Assembly: GCA_015179045.1 (NCBI GenBank)
Contig: WHUZ01000011.1
Span: 1,423,435-1,487,434 of the forward strand
DNA length: 64,000 bases
Reading direction: 5' to 3'
Source of the DNA: Kalaharituber pfeilii
Taxonomy: Eukaryota > Ascomycota > Pezizomycetes > Pezizales > Pezizaceae
The notes beneath the pieces are model-generated. The model made no database searches. It had not been told where the DNA came from and saw only the letters and a list, made by a program, of their open reading frames with translations. This document shows, in pieces, positions 21,151 to 32,533 of the stretch (position 1 is its first letter; each line of letters opens with the position of its first letter). The position numbers were made by a program, and so were the translations under genes.

Positions 21151-21633
21151 CTATTCCGGTAGAGGTTCCTTGATATCACTTCTTGGGTGCGATGCACCCC
21201 CCCAGTGGCTCGTGACCTCTGGGTCTTCCTCAATGGGGTCGCCGTTGGTGAGTAGTTGCCCATCTTTTAAGAGCTGGATTTCCGGATCTGCCGGTTCATC
21301 ACCGGATCGACGCGATATGGTGTCGGCTTTCCCGTTATCGCTCCCTTGCAATAGATGCTAGTAAAGTCCAGCTCGCACATCTTTATGTGCTGGTTTGCTT
21401 GCCGGGAGTTAAGCTTCCGCTTGGTGGTGATCCGTATAGACATCGACATGTACGCCCTCTAGCCAAGTGTACCATTTGAAGCAGTCGACGATTGCGAACA
21501 GCTCCTTGTCATGGTCAGTTCCGTTTGGCTGTGGTGAAGGCTGGTGAGTGGAAGTCGACTGGGTGTAGTGTTTTAACTCCGTTCTCCTTGTGGTATGGGG
21601 AGAGAGTGCCGGCGAGGGCTTGGTAAGATGCAT
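21151..21633 (-). pseudogene. RNase H end and RNase H-integrase linker, relic B
   Basis: Minus-strand pieces DHDKELFAIVDCFKWYTWLEG and VDVYTDHHQAEA are the RNase H core. HKDVRAGLY-like and GSDNGKADTISRRSGDEP give its conserved end. The linker runs to EEDPEVTSHWGGASHP. Several frame changes; not functional. Confidence 0.75.
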
Positions 21634-21639
21634 CAGTTT

Positions 21640-21752
21640 CCCTAATCGTCTTCAGGGTTCTATCCCATGATCGTCCTCAGGGTTCTATCCTATAGGCGGA
21701 GTACTGATGCATCAATTTCCATAATCGTCTTCAGGGTTCTATCCCATGATCG
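21640..21752 (+). repeat. Short direct repeats at the edge of the subtelomeric block
   Basis: Three copies of TTCAGGGTTCTATCCCATGA with ATCGTC spacers, directly before the duplicated block that begins at 21753. Confidence 0.7.
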
Positions 21753-22279
21753 TCTACATAGCCAAAGGGTAGGGTTAGGTAGCGAAAGTTGGGCTTTTTC
21801 ACGGCCCGGTAAGACATACAACTTCGTATCCCCGCCGTAACACGCAATTTGGCTCCGATTATCTTCAAATCGGCCTCAAATGAAAGCCCTACGTCTCCTC
21901 TATATTTCTATGTAAAAAAATAATACATTTCGTACTCTAATTCTTGCTGTATTTATAGTGAAAGATAGCGAGTTTTGAGTAAATTTTCGCACTAGTAGGC
22001 TATCCCTGTCATATCCTTGCCATTCTATAGCTTGGCAGCCACGGCCAAAAAACTCCATAGAAAATAGACTCAGTAGTTTTCAGAATGGTCTATGCCAAAA
22101 AGACATGACTTTTCGTCGACAACCTATCCCAATTCAGATGACTTTTCGTCGACAGCCCATACAAATTTTTACCCTAACGTTACACACCACTGTACTTCTC
22201 ATCACAAACCTCCGGCAACCACAACTACCCTAACTACCTTGTTAAGTAATAATCCCAATTAGCAATACACATTTTCAAC

Positions 22280-23440
22280 ACATTTAACGTGCCGAAAATG
22301 ACCCATTTTCTCATATGTGAAGCGGTCATTTCCAACGAATTCAACATGCCAAAAAGAACCTATTTTCCACATTTGCAAAGAGCCTATGTGTAGCGTACCG
22401 TAGTTAACATGTGGAAAATGACCCATTTTCTCCATGAGCGACGAGACTATTTAACATGCGTAAAATGGTCTATTTTCCACATGCGCCATGAGAGCTTTTG
22501 TAATGTATTTGCTGTTACGGATTCACTGCAACTGTAGGGCGGGCGGTCGGTGGATGTGCGCACAGTATACGCATATGCGACGGAGGCGATATGCGACAGC
22601 CGGCCGCCGGCATCGCAGTTATAAAATGTGCTATATGAGCCACGCAGGGGACTAGCGAGTATCACTAGTTAAGTGTCTTTTTGGCCTGGCGGACGGTAAC
22701 TCTCTGCGTTTACTATCATCCGTTACATTTGCCATGTGCAAAATGGTTTATTTTATACATGTGCGAGGAGCCCATTTAACGTGTGCATACGCGACGAGGA
22801 CATTTTCGACGTATTTACTATGCGCAAGATGGTCTCTTTTCCACATGCGCGGCGAGGGCATTTCCAACGTATTTACTATGTGCAAAACGGTCTGTTTTCC
22901 ACATGTGCGGCGAGAGCATTTCCAACAGTCTGTTTTCCACATGCGCGGCGAGGGCATTTCCAACGTATTTACTATGTACAAAATGGACTATTTTCCACAA
23001 GCGCGGCGAGGGCATTTCCAACTATGTGCAAAACGGTCTGTTTTCCACATGCACGGTGAGGGCATTTCCAACGTATTTACTATGTGCAAAACGGTCTACT
23101 TTCCACATGCACGGCGAGGGCATTTCCGACGTATTTACTATGTGCAAAACGGTCTACTTTCCACAAGCGCGGCGAAGGCATTTCTAATGTATTTACTATA
23201 TGCAAAATGGTCTGTTTTCCACATACGCGGCGAGGGCATTTCAGACGTACTTACTATGTGCAAAACGGTCTACTTTCCACATGCACGGTGAGGGCATTTC
23301 CAACGTATTTACTATGCACAAAATGGTTTATTTTCCAAAATGGTCTATGATGAGGGCATTTGTGACGTATTTACCATCTCTATTTTCAACATGCGCGACG
23401 AGGGCATTTGCGACGTATTTGCCACGCATGCTATTTTACC
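22280..23440 (+). repeat. Subtelomeric satellite, units of about 57-60 bp, copy 1
   Basis: Repeated theme: GTGCAAAACGGTCTGTTTTC, then CACATGCGCGGCGAGGGCAT, then TTCCAACGTATTTACTAT. Regular from 22735 to 23340, degenerate outside. Orthologous array at 56580-57625. Scattered relatives at 30075-30215, 31370-31740 and (inverted) 35870-36350. Confidence 0.88.
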
Positions 23441-23779
23441 TACCCTTGGCAAACTGGGGCCGGCTTCTTACCTGACATCATACAGGTGCGGTAAGTTGGT
23501 TCTTTAGCTAGGTGGAAATCAAATTGCGGCCTTTGTATCATGGGTAAGGGTATCAAAAATGCCTTCGTAGCACATGTATGGAATAGACCACTTTGTATGT
23601 ATCCAATACGTCGAAAATTGGCTCCTCACGAATGTAGAAACATCAGGAAAAAGGGGAGTTTGCACCCTCAGTGCCATGAGCGCGAGGGCGCTGGGGCGCT
23701 GGGGCGCTGGGGCACTGCTATTGCACTGCGAAACTGTGCTGCCATTGCGGTACTTCCCATACTAGACATGCATCTCATC

Positions 23780-23826
23780 ATGCCAAGAAACCATGGAGCG
23801 ACTATAGCTCCATGGTTTCTTGGCAT
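23780..23826. repeat. Perfect 20-bp hairpin (foldback)
   Basis: Arm ATGCCAAGAAACCATGGAGC at 23780-23799, 7-bp loop GACTATA, exact inverted arm 23807-23826. The copy at 57969-58035 has an extra inverted arm, and two single arms occur at 52142-52211. Confidence 0.92.
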
Positions 23827-23984
23827 AGGTGCTACTTCATCAGCAAAAAAGAGGTTGCATCAGCAGCGTCACGACGAGGCAGCAAGCGTCACGACACACG
23901 ATGCATTTCTGGCTTCCTGACTCTCTGGCTTGGCACGCCTATCGTATCACAAAAGGTACTTAGTTTACGCCCTCAGCGCCCACA

Positions 23985-24240
23985 AGGCAAGTAATCCTGC
24001 TGCCCGCGTCGCGACGTGCTCAACGTGCTCAAAATGTCCCCATTGCACCCAGAACGCAAGTAATCCTGCTGCTGGCGCCGCAACGTACTTAACGTGCTCA
24101 AATGTCCTCCATTGTGTCCATAATGCAAGTAATCCTGCCACTGGTGTTGTGACATGCTCAACGTGCTCACAATGTCCTCCATTGCACCTGCAACGCAAGT
24201 AATCCTGCCGCCGGCATCGGAACGTGCTCAACGTGCTCAA
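23985..24240 (+). repeat. 70-bp tandem repeat, four units
   Basis: CGCAAGTAATCCTGC begins units near 23985, 24055, 24125 and 24195. The orthologous place in copy 2 (58190-58310) has two units. Confidence 0.85.
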
Positions 24241-25334
24241 CATGAGCAATGTGCCCAATATGTTTTACATTTCATGTACATGCTCAACATACTCGACATT
24301 CTTAATGTGCCCAATGTGTTCTACATCTCATGTGCGCACACTCACTATGCTTAATATACTCAATGAACCTACATCTCATAAGCGCACTCAACGTGCTCAA
24401 ATGCTTAATGTGCTCAACATGCTTAACATGCTCAACATGCTCCATGTATTCTACAATTCCAAGTCTCATACGTGCGCCCAATATGCCCAATGGTATGAAA
24501 ATAGTCAATTAACTCAATTTAGCAATATCGCAGCATGTCTGAACTGCCCTGGTTAGTACATTATGGAATTGAGATTAAGTTTATGGTGTTGAAAAGGGGC
24601 GGAGCCAGATACGTACTGGGCTCTCCCTTGGGTTACTGAATTGAGTGCTGGTGAGGTCGCTTGGGCCCCCGTTGGGTCTCGTATAGGTTGCTAAATTCGG
24701 AGCTGATTCTACAGAGCGAGGGGTTAGAGGGTCGCCCATACCAAATTTCAGTCGCAGGTCAGGTGTATGCCAGGGGTATTTTCTTTCAAACTTTGGCATG
24801 CGGCATGAATTAAACTCAAGTTGGCCGCTTTTTTTCTATGCTGGCATGGGCATATCTGATGCTAGCCACAAATGGGGTTTTTTTTGTGCGACGCCGACCA
24901 AAAGTGCTTTGACGCTGGCCTAAATGAAAATCACTAGGATGCACATCACACATATTTTACTTTTTATCACATCGTGGCCGTTGCTTTATGCCCGTGCACA
25001 TTTTGCCCACACGAAATATGCTGAAACTGGCTCATCGCGAGTGCTTGTAAAGTTCGTTGAAAATAGACTCCTTGTGCCTATAGAAAACAGCCCATTTCGT
25101 ATATGTCAAATACGTCTGAAAATTGCTATCACTATAGTCTGGCATCGCCGCTGAACTGGAACCACTGAACTTCTACCGGCAAGCTTCTCCTGTCAAGCCT
25201 CTGCCGTTCAGCGCTTGAGAAACTACTGTTACCCTGAACCGGTGGTATCCGTTAGCAGCACCAGCTCACCGCCGCGTGACAATTGGAGCTCAGCTTGTGC
25301 CCTTGCGTGGGCACAGCCATGTGTATCTAATGCT

Positions 25335-25575
25335 GAAATGGCTGCTGAGTTGGCAGCCAAAATGGCAGCCGTAATAGCAGCTGAAATGGCAGCCGAAACG
25401 GCTACCGAAATGAATGCTGAAAACGCTGCTGAAATGGCAGCCGAAATGGCAGCCGAAACGGCTACCGAAATGAATGCTGAAAAGGCTGCTGAAATCGCTG
25501 ATGAAATGGCCGCTGAAATGGCAGCCAAAATGGCTACCGAAATGGCTACTGGAATGGCTAGGGCTAGCCATGCCT
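25335..25575 (+). repeat. GAAATGGC(A/T)GC-type array
   Basis: Short units GAAATGGCAGCC/GAAATGGCTACC. Related arrays: 36880-37130 (opposite strand), 51325-51590, 52995-53232, 59400-59585. They translate as Ala-Glu-Met repeats only because of their composition. Confidence 0.88.
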
Positions 25576-25719
25576 GTCAAATTCAGCTTATTCCACTTCA
25601 TCTTGTACCATCGGGTCGCACCAACTATACATATCAAATGTATGCTGCCATTGCACTGCGAAGCTGCGCTGCCATTGCGCGCTGCCATGAGGTGTGTATA
25701 CGGCAGGCAGAAATGGCTA

Positions 25720-25863
25720 CGGAGTTGCATATACTGGGAGCTGGAATTCGTAATGGCCACGGAGGTGTATATGCAGCGGGCCGAAGTGGCTACGGAGGTG
25801 TATATACGGCGGGCCAGAATGGCTACGGAAGTTTATATACTGCGGGCCAGAATGGCCACACAG
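25720..25863 (+). repeat. 33-bp array, copy 1 first half
   Basis: Degenerate units such as GGTGTATATACGGCGGGCC plus AGAATGGCTACGGA. Continues at 27794 after the inserted retroelements. Confidence 0.8.
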
Positions 25864-26190
25864 GAAATCAACAGACGCCTTATCAGGTTTTCCCGGAACG
25901 CCAATAGAATGCACATAATCCAGAGCAGAGGAGACAGAATCGGGATCGCTAGAGAACGAAAACGAAGTATTCACAGAAATCGTCACCTTGCTTGATCATC
26001 GCAGGCGTGGCCTTCGTTCGTCGACGTCAATAATCCTTGAGCTCCTAATCCAACGATGGACCAGGAAGAGAAGGTTTGTCAAGCTCTTTTGCATCCTCAT
26101 CAAACTTTTCTGGAGGGGGAATCTTCGCAGGAGGAGGAATCTTCGCAGGAGGAGGAATCTTCGTAGGAGGAGCAAGGAGGGCCCCATGGC

Positions 26191-26194
<4 letters not shown>

Positions 26195-26221
<27 letters not shown>

Positions 26222-27692
26222 ATTTCATTACTCGCGTGCCGCCTGATAGGCTACGGCGAGGTGTTAGGTACATAAAGAACAAATAGTAACTGATAAATCA
26301 TAAAGAGACGTAGAGTGTGTGAAACAAAGAAACTAGCTCGCTGCCCAGTCCAACACCTCAAGCAGTTTCATCCCCTCCTTCTCCCCCTCTTTCTTTTTCC
26401 CCTTCTCCCCCCCCTTTGGCATCTTTATCCCCGCCTCGCCTCCCGGTAATCTCTTCTTCCACGCCTCACAGTCTTTCGTTATGTGTCTGTAATTCTCGAG
26501 GGCTTTTCCACACCACCTGCACTCCGGTGACTCTTCTTTTCCTATCTGGTATCTCCATTGTCTCAGTCCTTTGTCCCCCATTATGCCTGCGAGTGTGGAC
26601 ACCCTCCTTCTGGTCCCCAGGTATTCCAGTGGTCTGTACGTCAGTTGTAGTCTCTTCCTCTCCTCCCCTCTCCTGCTCTTTGCCTCTTGTCGGATGCCGG
26701 CCTCCGTCACTGTCTCGTCCTGGTATTGTAACGCCGTGGCTACTTTGGCTGCCCTGTCCGCCTCGGTGTTACCCACTATCCCTTCATGTGCTTTAACCCA
26801 CAGGAGCGCCAGGTCTCGGTCCCCTCTCGACGTCCTCTCCTCCCACCTTCTCCTCACCAGCTCCGCTGCACCCTCCGGCGTAAGGTCCCTCCTGGCTATC
26901 CCCTTCATCCTCGTCACCGTGGTCCTGGAGTCTGTGATAATTAGCAGCTCCCCCTCTCTCCGCATTGCCTCCCCAACCGCTATCAGCTCAGCATCATTGA
27001 CCGTGCATCTTTCTCCCAGGTATATTGATGTGTCTTTCCCGGTCTGATGCACTCCAGTGCCCGTCTTGTCCTCCATTCTACTTCCATCTGTGTAAATGCT
27101 TGTCCACCCTTCATCTTCCTCCTTGGCTATTAGCCTCTCCCACTCCTCCCTACCTAAGTCAGATGGATGTATCGGGTGTACATAGAGAGGAAGGGGGTCT
27201 TTATGCTCCAGCGACCCCCTCAGGTATCTAGTATCTGGCTGTGGTCTTCTGACTGGCTCTTCTTCAAACCTCAGTGTTCGGGCTTCTACCCTGTCTGCCT
27301 CTCCATACACGAACGTCTCGACAGATTCCAGGTTAGTTAGCCCTTCCACCACGTCCCGTCTCGTCCCCCATGGGGCCCCCGTTATTTCTCTCGCCACAAC
27401 GTATTGCCACTTCTCCAGCAATCTAAGCTTTCGTTCTGGGGGGGCGCCTTTTGCGTACCTCGCCCATGCCCAGCAGCCCCAAGTAGCAATGTTCCTGGCT
27501 ATGCCTGTGTACAACTGTCTCCTTTTAGCTGGGGGTACTCCGTTCAGTCTGGCTGCTACTCTCCACGCTGCTTTGCCTAGGTGTAACCGCCGATTAAAAT
27601 GATCATCGAATTTCAACTCCCAATCGATGTACAGTCCTCCTAGCCTGTAACTCTCTCCCTTGAACCCGATGATGATGGTTTCTGCTTTCTGT
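26195..27692 (-). mobile_element. 5'-truncated LINE with 13-bp target duplication
   Basis: Minus-strand element of 1498 bp. Poly(T) on the plus strand marks its poly(A) end at 26195-26220. The shared 3' hairpin tail lies at 26225-26261 and the ORF2 C-terminal part at 26333-27692. Flanked by CCCCATGGCATGA at 26182-26194 and 27693-27705. A clean target-primed insertion truncated within the RT. Confidence 0.93.
26333..27692 (-). pseudogene. LINE ORF2 C-terminal half: RT thumb, RNase H, CCHC
   Basis: Open for about 450 residues and cut at its N-terminus by 5' truncation. The first Met of the open frame falls in the flanking target duplication. Motifs: LGGLYIDWELKFDDHFNRRL (RT end), RQLYTGIARNIATWGCWAW, RNase H with SIYTDGSRMEDKTGTG, NDAELIAVGEAM, LLIITDSRTTV and LLWVKAHEGIVGNTEADRAA, then CRWCGKALENYRHITKDC. 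It ends LLEVLDWAAS. The RNase H acidic residues are present. A Tad-like LINE different from that at 10317. The frame is intact, so the copy is young. Confidence 0.9.
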
Positions 27693-27793
27693 CCCCATGG
27701 CATGAACTGATAGAGGAAAAGGAGGAAGGCCCTACGGCAATGTTTGACTCATGGGGAAAACGAGGAGTCGTAGGGTCTCATGCTCGACGTCAG

Positions 27794-28052
27794 GTATATA
27801 TGCTGCGGGCTGGAATGGCGACGAAGGTGTTTATGCTGCGGGCCGGAATAGCCATGGAGGTATACATGCTACAGGCCGGAATGGCCACGGACGTGTATAT
27901 GCTGTGGGCCGGAATGGCTATGGAGGTGGATATGCTGTAGGCTGGAATGGCTAGGAGGTGTATCTGCAGGCCGGAATGGCCACGGACGTATATATGCTAT
28001 AGGCCGGAATGGCTATGAAGGTGTATATATGGTAGACCGGAAGGGCAGCTGT
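27794..28052 (+). repeat. 33-bp array, copy 1 second half
   Basis: Seven to eight units around GCTGCGGGCCGGAATGGC and GTGTATATGCT, ending in the common terminal unit GTAGACCGGAAGGGCAGCTG. Confidence 0.85.
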
Positions 28053-28174
28053 TAGGCGTGGAGCGCCAGCAGAGCGGAGCAGTTGTTGTTGAATTCAGTT
28101 ACGCATTGGGCCGCACATCAGGCTACATTCTGGGACCTGTATTCTGGCATTCATTAAACCACACGTTGCATTAC

Positions 28175-28790
28175 TGTAACAATCCAACCTGGACCCCTCG
28201 CCCAAGACCCTCCAGCTCCGGTCCTATACTGGCAACCAACATACGACTCGCCAGTACTCGTACACGTGCAGCTGACCCTGACACCGTTGCAATTCGCCGC
28301 ACTCCTTCTAGCACTCCGATAAATATCCCTGGACGTGTGAGCACGCTTAAGCGACATGGCCGCCAGCATCCCGGTCATCGGTTAACAGCCCGAAGCCGAA
28401 GAACCTGCCAGAACCTGCCCTAAGAACCCGGATCCCCAGAACCCGGCGGAAAGCCGTAGAACCTGCCGGAAGCTATAGAACCTGCCGGAAAGCCATAGAA
28501 GCTGCTGGAAACAGGTATCGGCGAGCTTATTTCCGGATACTCTTGACGCTTCTACCTGCTTCCAGTCATTTCCGTGGCCATCCATGTACTTCCTGTCGTT
28601 TCCTTTGTTTTCCATGTACTTCTAGTTGCTTCTCGGTTTTCCATGTACTTCGTTTGTTTGCTTGTTTGCTTGTTTGCCTGTTTGCCTGGATTTTCCAGCG
28701 AGGGTTTTCTATAAAGAGGCCCTCCTCCCTCCTCCCTCTTGCTTCTCCAGGCAAGAACTTGTATCCTACCCAAGTTGTGTATACTAGGTA
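28175..28790 (+). mobile_element. Truncated LTR of the TGTAACAATCC family
   Basis: Starts TGTAACAATCCAACCTGGAC. Contains GTTTGCTTGTTTGCTTGTTT and TTTTCTATAAAGAGGCCC (TATA-like). Cut near 28790 before the usual CTCGATATC...TTCATTACA end. Family members: 31751-32533, 37539-38214 (inverted), 53233-53988 (inverted), 60805-62717, 16395-16715 (decayed). Confidence 0.8.
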
Positions 28791-28824
28791 GTTTTACAGT
28801 CAATTGCCATCGGGTTCGAGGTTG

Positions 28825-29420
28825 AGTTGGCGTACGCCAACTCAGTTGCCACTGACTCCTCTAGTGAGTTGGCGTACGCCAACTCAGCTGGCACCGGGTT
28901 CTCCAGTGAGTTGGCACTGACTTCTCTAGTGAGTTGGCACTGACTCCTCTAGTGAGTTGGCGTACGCCAACTCAGTTGCCACTGACTCCTCCAGTGAGTT
29001 GGCACTGACTCCTCTAGTGAGTTGGCGTACGCCAACTCAGTTGCCACTGACTCCTCCAGTGAGTTGGCGCACTGACTCCTCCAGTGAGTTGGCGTACGCC
29101 AACTCAGTTGCCACTGACTCCTCCAGTGAGTTGGCGTACGCCAACTCAGTTGCCACTGACTCCTCCAGTGAGTTGGCGTACGCCAACGCAGCTGGCACTG
29201 GGTCCTCCAGTGAGTTGGCGTACGCCAACTCAGTTGCCACTGACTCCTCCAGTGAGTTGGCACTGACTTCTCTAGTGAGTTGGCACTGACTCCTCTAGTG
29301 AGTTGGCGTACGCCAACTCAGCTGGCACCGGGTTCTCCAGTGAGTTGGCACTGACTCCTCTAGTGAGTTGGCGTACGCCAACTCAGCTGGCGCTGGGTCC
29401 TCCAGTGAGTTCGCGTACGC
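28825..29420. repeat. Array of perfect palindromes GTTGGCGTACGCCAAC
   Basis: The 16-bp palindrome GTTGGCGTACGCCAAC, extended to 22 bp by TGA...TCA in most copies, occurs about ten times. The spacers are TGACTCCTCCAGTGAGTTGG-like, with a typical period of 42 bp. Single half-units (GAGTTGGCACTGACTCC) sit between. Degenerate relatives continue at 29940-30000 beyond the LINE fragment. Confidence 0.92.
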
Positions 29421-29935
29421 GGGCGCTGGAGGAGAAAAGAAAGGGGTTATATGGGGGGGGCACAGTGATGGATTGGACAAGGAGGGCCGCAACGGCGTTC
29501 ACGAGATTGAGAACGGGAAAGGGGATGGGGAAGGAGTGGGAAGTCAGGATTGGGAAAGCGATGGAGGGGAGTGTATCTGGATGTGGAGAGAAGCAAACGG
29601 CGGACCACCAGGCGTTCAGGTGTGAGGATGTAGAGTACTTGGAAGGATGGGGAGGGTGGGAGGACATTGACCACAAGAAATGGACGGTAGAGCAGGAGAA
29701 CGGGGAAGGAACGAATTTTTCGTTTGTGTGAAGGTGGCGGTGGAAGAAAGTTGTAGCCATTTTTATTGCCTCGTGGAGGTGGGGCGGGGAGGGGTCGGGT
29801 TTTCGTTTGTAGAGATGGTGGTGGAAGAGCTAGGTAGATAAGCCTGCCTCCGGGCTTCGAGGGTTTAGACCCAGGGGCCCTGCCATAGCGAATAGCTGCA
29901 AGCGGGGTCACGTGAAATATAAAAAAAAAAATCCT
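29415..29935 (+). mobile_element. 5'-truncated copy of the 10317 LINE
   Basis: Homologous to about 14545-15047 (GAGGAGAAAAGAAAGGGG..., GGGAAAGCGATGGAGGGGAG, GATAAGCCTGCCTCCGG). It retains the 3' end lost there: CCCTGCCATAGC...GCTGCAAGCGGGGTCACGTG plus poly(A). ORF2 remains include the C-terminal CCHC region. It lies inside the palindrome array. Confidence 0.88.
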
Positions 29936-31740
29936 CTACTGCTGAGTTCGTGAACGCCCACTGGGTCCTCTACTGAGTGGGCCTCCACTGAGTTCTTTTT
30001 TTTTTTTTTATATATATATATCATTTATCTCTTACTTTACTGAGTTTGCAAACACCTACTGAATCTGCTGAGTATTTGCCGTTCCGTAAAATGACCTATT
30101 TTCTACATGCATGATGAAGGCAATAAAATAACCTTTAGATTTTCTATGATGAGGGCAATAAAATAACCTATAGATTTTCTACATGTGCAATGAGGGCAAT
30201 TGCGATGTATTTGCCATAAGTCAAATTCAGTTCATTCTGCCACATCTCCCACCACCGCGGGAGGCCTGCCATACCTGTAAAGTTGAGCTCACTCTACCAC
30301 ACCTTGCAGCATGAAAAGAGGTCTATTGATAGGAGTATGCAGTACTTCTGAGGCCATCTACGTCTGCCGTACTTATTGCCTTTTTCATATCAAAGAATAC
30401 TATATGATTTTCAGCGTATCTTGCTAGTGAATTCTTACCTTAGGCCTGAGACCATGAAACGTAATTCTAGTAGTATTAACTAGCAACCTGGAAGGATACT
30501 GATTAACAGTTCAGCATACTCAATCTAGTTGCATCATCCTAGTATAGTTTTTAAGGCTGAATAGTATACCATAATATCCGATGGCTGGAGTGGCCCAAGC
30601 AACTAACAACTGGAGCCCCTGTGTTTTATTATTACTGGTGTGAACTGATGGCCTTTTTTTTTTTTTTTTTTTTTTTTTTCAATCACATAACCCCGCTTGT
30701 AGTACTTAGCCATAGCAGGGTATGAACCGACAGCTGGAGTGGCCCAAGCAACTAACAACTGGAGCTCTTTTATTTTATCATTACTCGTGTGCCACTATAG
30801 TAAGATTTGCAATAATATAAACTTCATCTCAATTCAGTGATGTCCTAAGAGGGCACCTTATACATACTGTGATGTTGCCAAATTGAGATAATTATCCACT
30901 ATAAGAGCACTGGATATATTTGGCTAATTGTACATATATCAAGTATATTTAGCATGCACATCTGAAAAAGCAGTCAATTTCCCTAACTTGGAGTGGAAAT
31001 TCACTCTCTGACCATGTGCATGAGATATTAGGCATATTAAGTATATTGAATATCTTAAACATATTGGCCGTATAGATTAGATATTGAGAATATATTACTA
31101 GATACATGAGATATAGTATATAATTATACATTTAACTGCATGAATGAGATATGACATATATTACACATAGTGATTATATGCATAAGATATAGAACATGTT
31201 AAACATATAGTATATAATGAATGCATGCATAAGATGTTAGGTACCCTTAGCATGTTGTGAGGTATCTGATATTTTTTTACATAACTCCACTTGCAGCTAT
31301 TCAGTATAGTAGGGTAGATATCTAATAAAAATGACTCAATCTCTATATATACTTATAAGCATGATAAGAACATTTTTGATTTATTTACTATACATAAAAT
31401 AGTCTATCTTCCATATGCGTAACAAGGGCATTGGCAACGAGGGCATAGGTAATGAGGGCATTGGCAATGAAGAGGCAATTTTTAATATATTTAATATATG
31501 TATTCTATACATGCCTAATGAGAGAATTTTTGATGCCTTTTGTATGTACAAATGGTCTATATTTTCTACATGCATGAGAAGCTCATTTGCGACATTTTTA
31601 ATATATGGAGAATGATCTATTTTCTACACATGCTGGTGGGGCATTTTTGACATATTTATCATGCACTAAGGAATCTATTTTCTATTTGTGTGACGAGGGT
31701 ATTTACTATGCCCATTTGTGGTATGTTTAATATACACAAA
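29936..31740. repeat. AT-rich satellite remnants and LINE-tail scars
   Basis: Contains TATATATA at 30011-30020 and satellite fragments at 30075-30215. A poly(T) with a CATAACCCCGCTTG tail scar is at 30655-30725 (minus strand, same tail as 29880-29920), with a decayed one at 31265-31312. A partial TCATTACTCGTGTGCC scar is at 30776-30795. A duplicated GGAGTGGCCCAAGCAACTAA segment appears near 30590 and 30740. 31370-31740 is decayed satellite. No gene seen. Confidence 0.6.
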
Positions 31741-31750
31741 ATGACCCACT

Positions 31751-32533
31751 TGTAACAATCCAACCCAGACCCCTCGTCCCAGACCCTCCAGCTCTGGTCC
31801 TATACTGGCAACCAACGTACTACTCGCCAGTACTCGTACACGTGCAGCTGACCCTAACATGCTTGCAATTCGCTGCACTCCTTCAAGCACTCCGATATAT
31901 ATCCCTGTACCTGTGAGCACGCTTAAGCGACATGGCCGCCAGCATCCCGATCATTGCTTAACAACCCGAACCGAAGAATCTGCCAGAGCCTGCTAGAAGA
32001 ACCCGCATTCCTAGAACCTACCAGAAACCCGTAGAACCCGCCAGAAAGCCATAGAACCTGCCGGAAGCTATAGACCCTGCCGAAAGCCATAGACCCTGTC
32101 GGAAAGCCGTAGAATCTGCTGGAAACAGGTATCGTCGAGCTTATTCCCAAATATTCCTGATGCTTCTTCCTGCTTCCAGTCATTCCTTGGTCACACATGT
32201 ACTTCCTGTCATTTCCTTTGTTTTCCATGAACTTCTAGTCGCTTCTCGGTTTTCCATGTACTTCGTTTGTTTGCTTGTTTGCTTGTTTGCTTGTTGCCTG
32301 GATTTTCCACCGAGGGTTTCTATAAAGAGGCCCTCCTTCCTCCTCCCTCTTGCTTCTCCACGCAACAACTTGTTTCCTACCCAAGTTGTGTATCTAGCCT
32401 TTTAATATATCTACGTCTCGATATCTCATAGTCCCGACCGCCTCTGCCTCTACCTCTACCGTGACCTCGCCTCCGCGCCTGCCACCTACCCCATACCCAG
32501 ATCCTGTACCCTGACCCGGACCTGTTCATTATA
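31751..32533 (+). mobile_element. LTR of the TGTAACAATCC family
   Basis: TGTAACAATCCAACCCAGAC to CCTGTTCATTATA, 783 bp. Downstream lies the decayed gag-protease of an unrelated element on the opposite strand, so this is a solo LTR. No matching 5-bp flanks. Confidence 0.75.

Larger units (their letters stand above)
18951..21650 (-). mobile_element. Chromovirus relic B (minus strand)
   Basis: LTR 18951-19448 (TGTTAGCGTAGG...GCCGTAACA, 498 bp) with a minus-strand polypurine tract complementary to ATCACCCCCCGTTTTAGAGC. The pol remains are then read leftwards: chromodomain, integrase scraps, RNase H. A GC-rich 15-bp minisatellite at 20768-20945 lies within the pol remains. No second LTR was found on the right, where short CTTCAGGGTTCTATCCCATG repeats begin. 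Confidence 0.75.
25864..27793. mobile_element. 1.9-kb composite insertion absent from block copy 2
   Basis: Copy 2 reads straight through this site at 59855. The insert consists of an unidentified fragment (25864-26194 and 27706-27793) that is split by the LINE at 26195-27692. The fragment has protein-like stretches (DQEEKVCQALLHPHQTF, EESSQEE repeats, then GPTAMFDSWGKRGVVGSHAR) that suggest part of a transposable-element protein, but I could not name it. Confidence 0.75.
21753..28800 (+). repeat. Subtelomeric segmental block, copy 1
   Basis: Closely matches 56048-62600. Both start TCTACATAGCCAAAGGGTAG followed by GGTTAGG. 21753-25863 corresponds to 56048-59855, and 27794-28790 to 59856-62580. 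The two copies differ by insertions that occur in one copy only. Order within: unique AT-rich part 21753-22270, satellite 22280-23440, hairpin 23780, 70-bp repeats, CATGCTCAA microsatellite 24215-24480, unassigned 24500-25140, GAAATGGC array, 33-bp array, LTR fragment. No conserved gene was recognised; the frames in it are short or repeat-encoded. Confidence 0.9.

Noticed and set aside
22734..23350. Frames of up to 185 codons with repeated HARRGHFQ-like peptides
   Set aside because: All are satellite-encoded in several frames at once, with no consistent frame between the two block copies.
24581..24799. Minus-strand 72-codon ORF conserved in both blocks (also 58621-58866)
   Set aside because: The copies are recent duplicates, so conservation is uninformative. 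A one-base indel changes its start region, and no motif is recognised.
25215..25907. Ala-Glu-Met repeat protein of 230 codons
   Set aside because: Encoded by the GAAATGGC and 33-bp arrays. Copy 2 gives a different length and the frame has no start or splice context.
21753..28800. Telomere-linked RecQ helicase or other typical fungal subtelomeric gene
   Set aside because: Looked for in both block copies; no helicase motifs or long frames are present.
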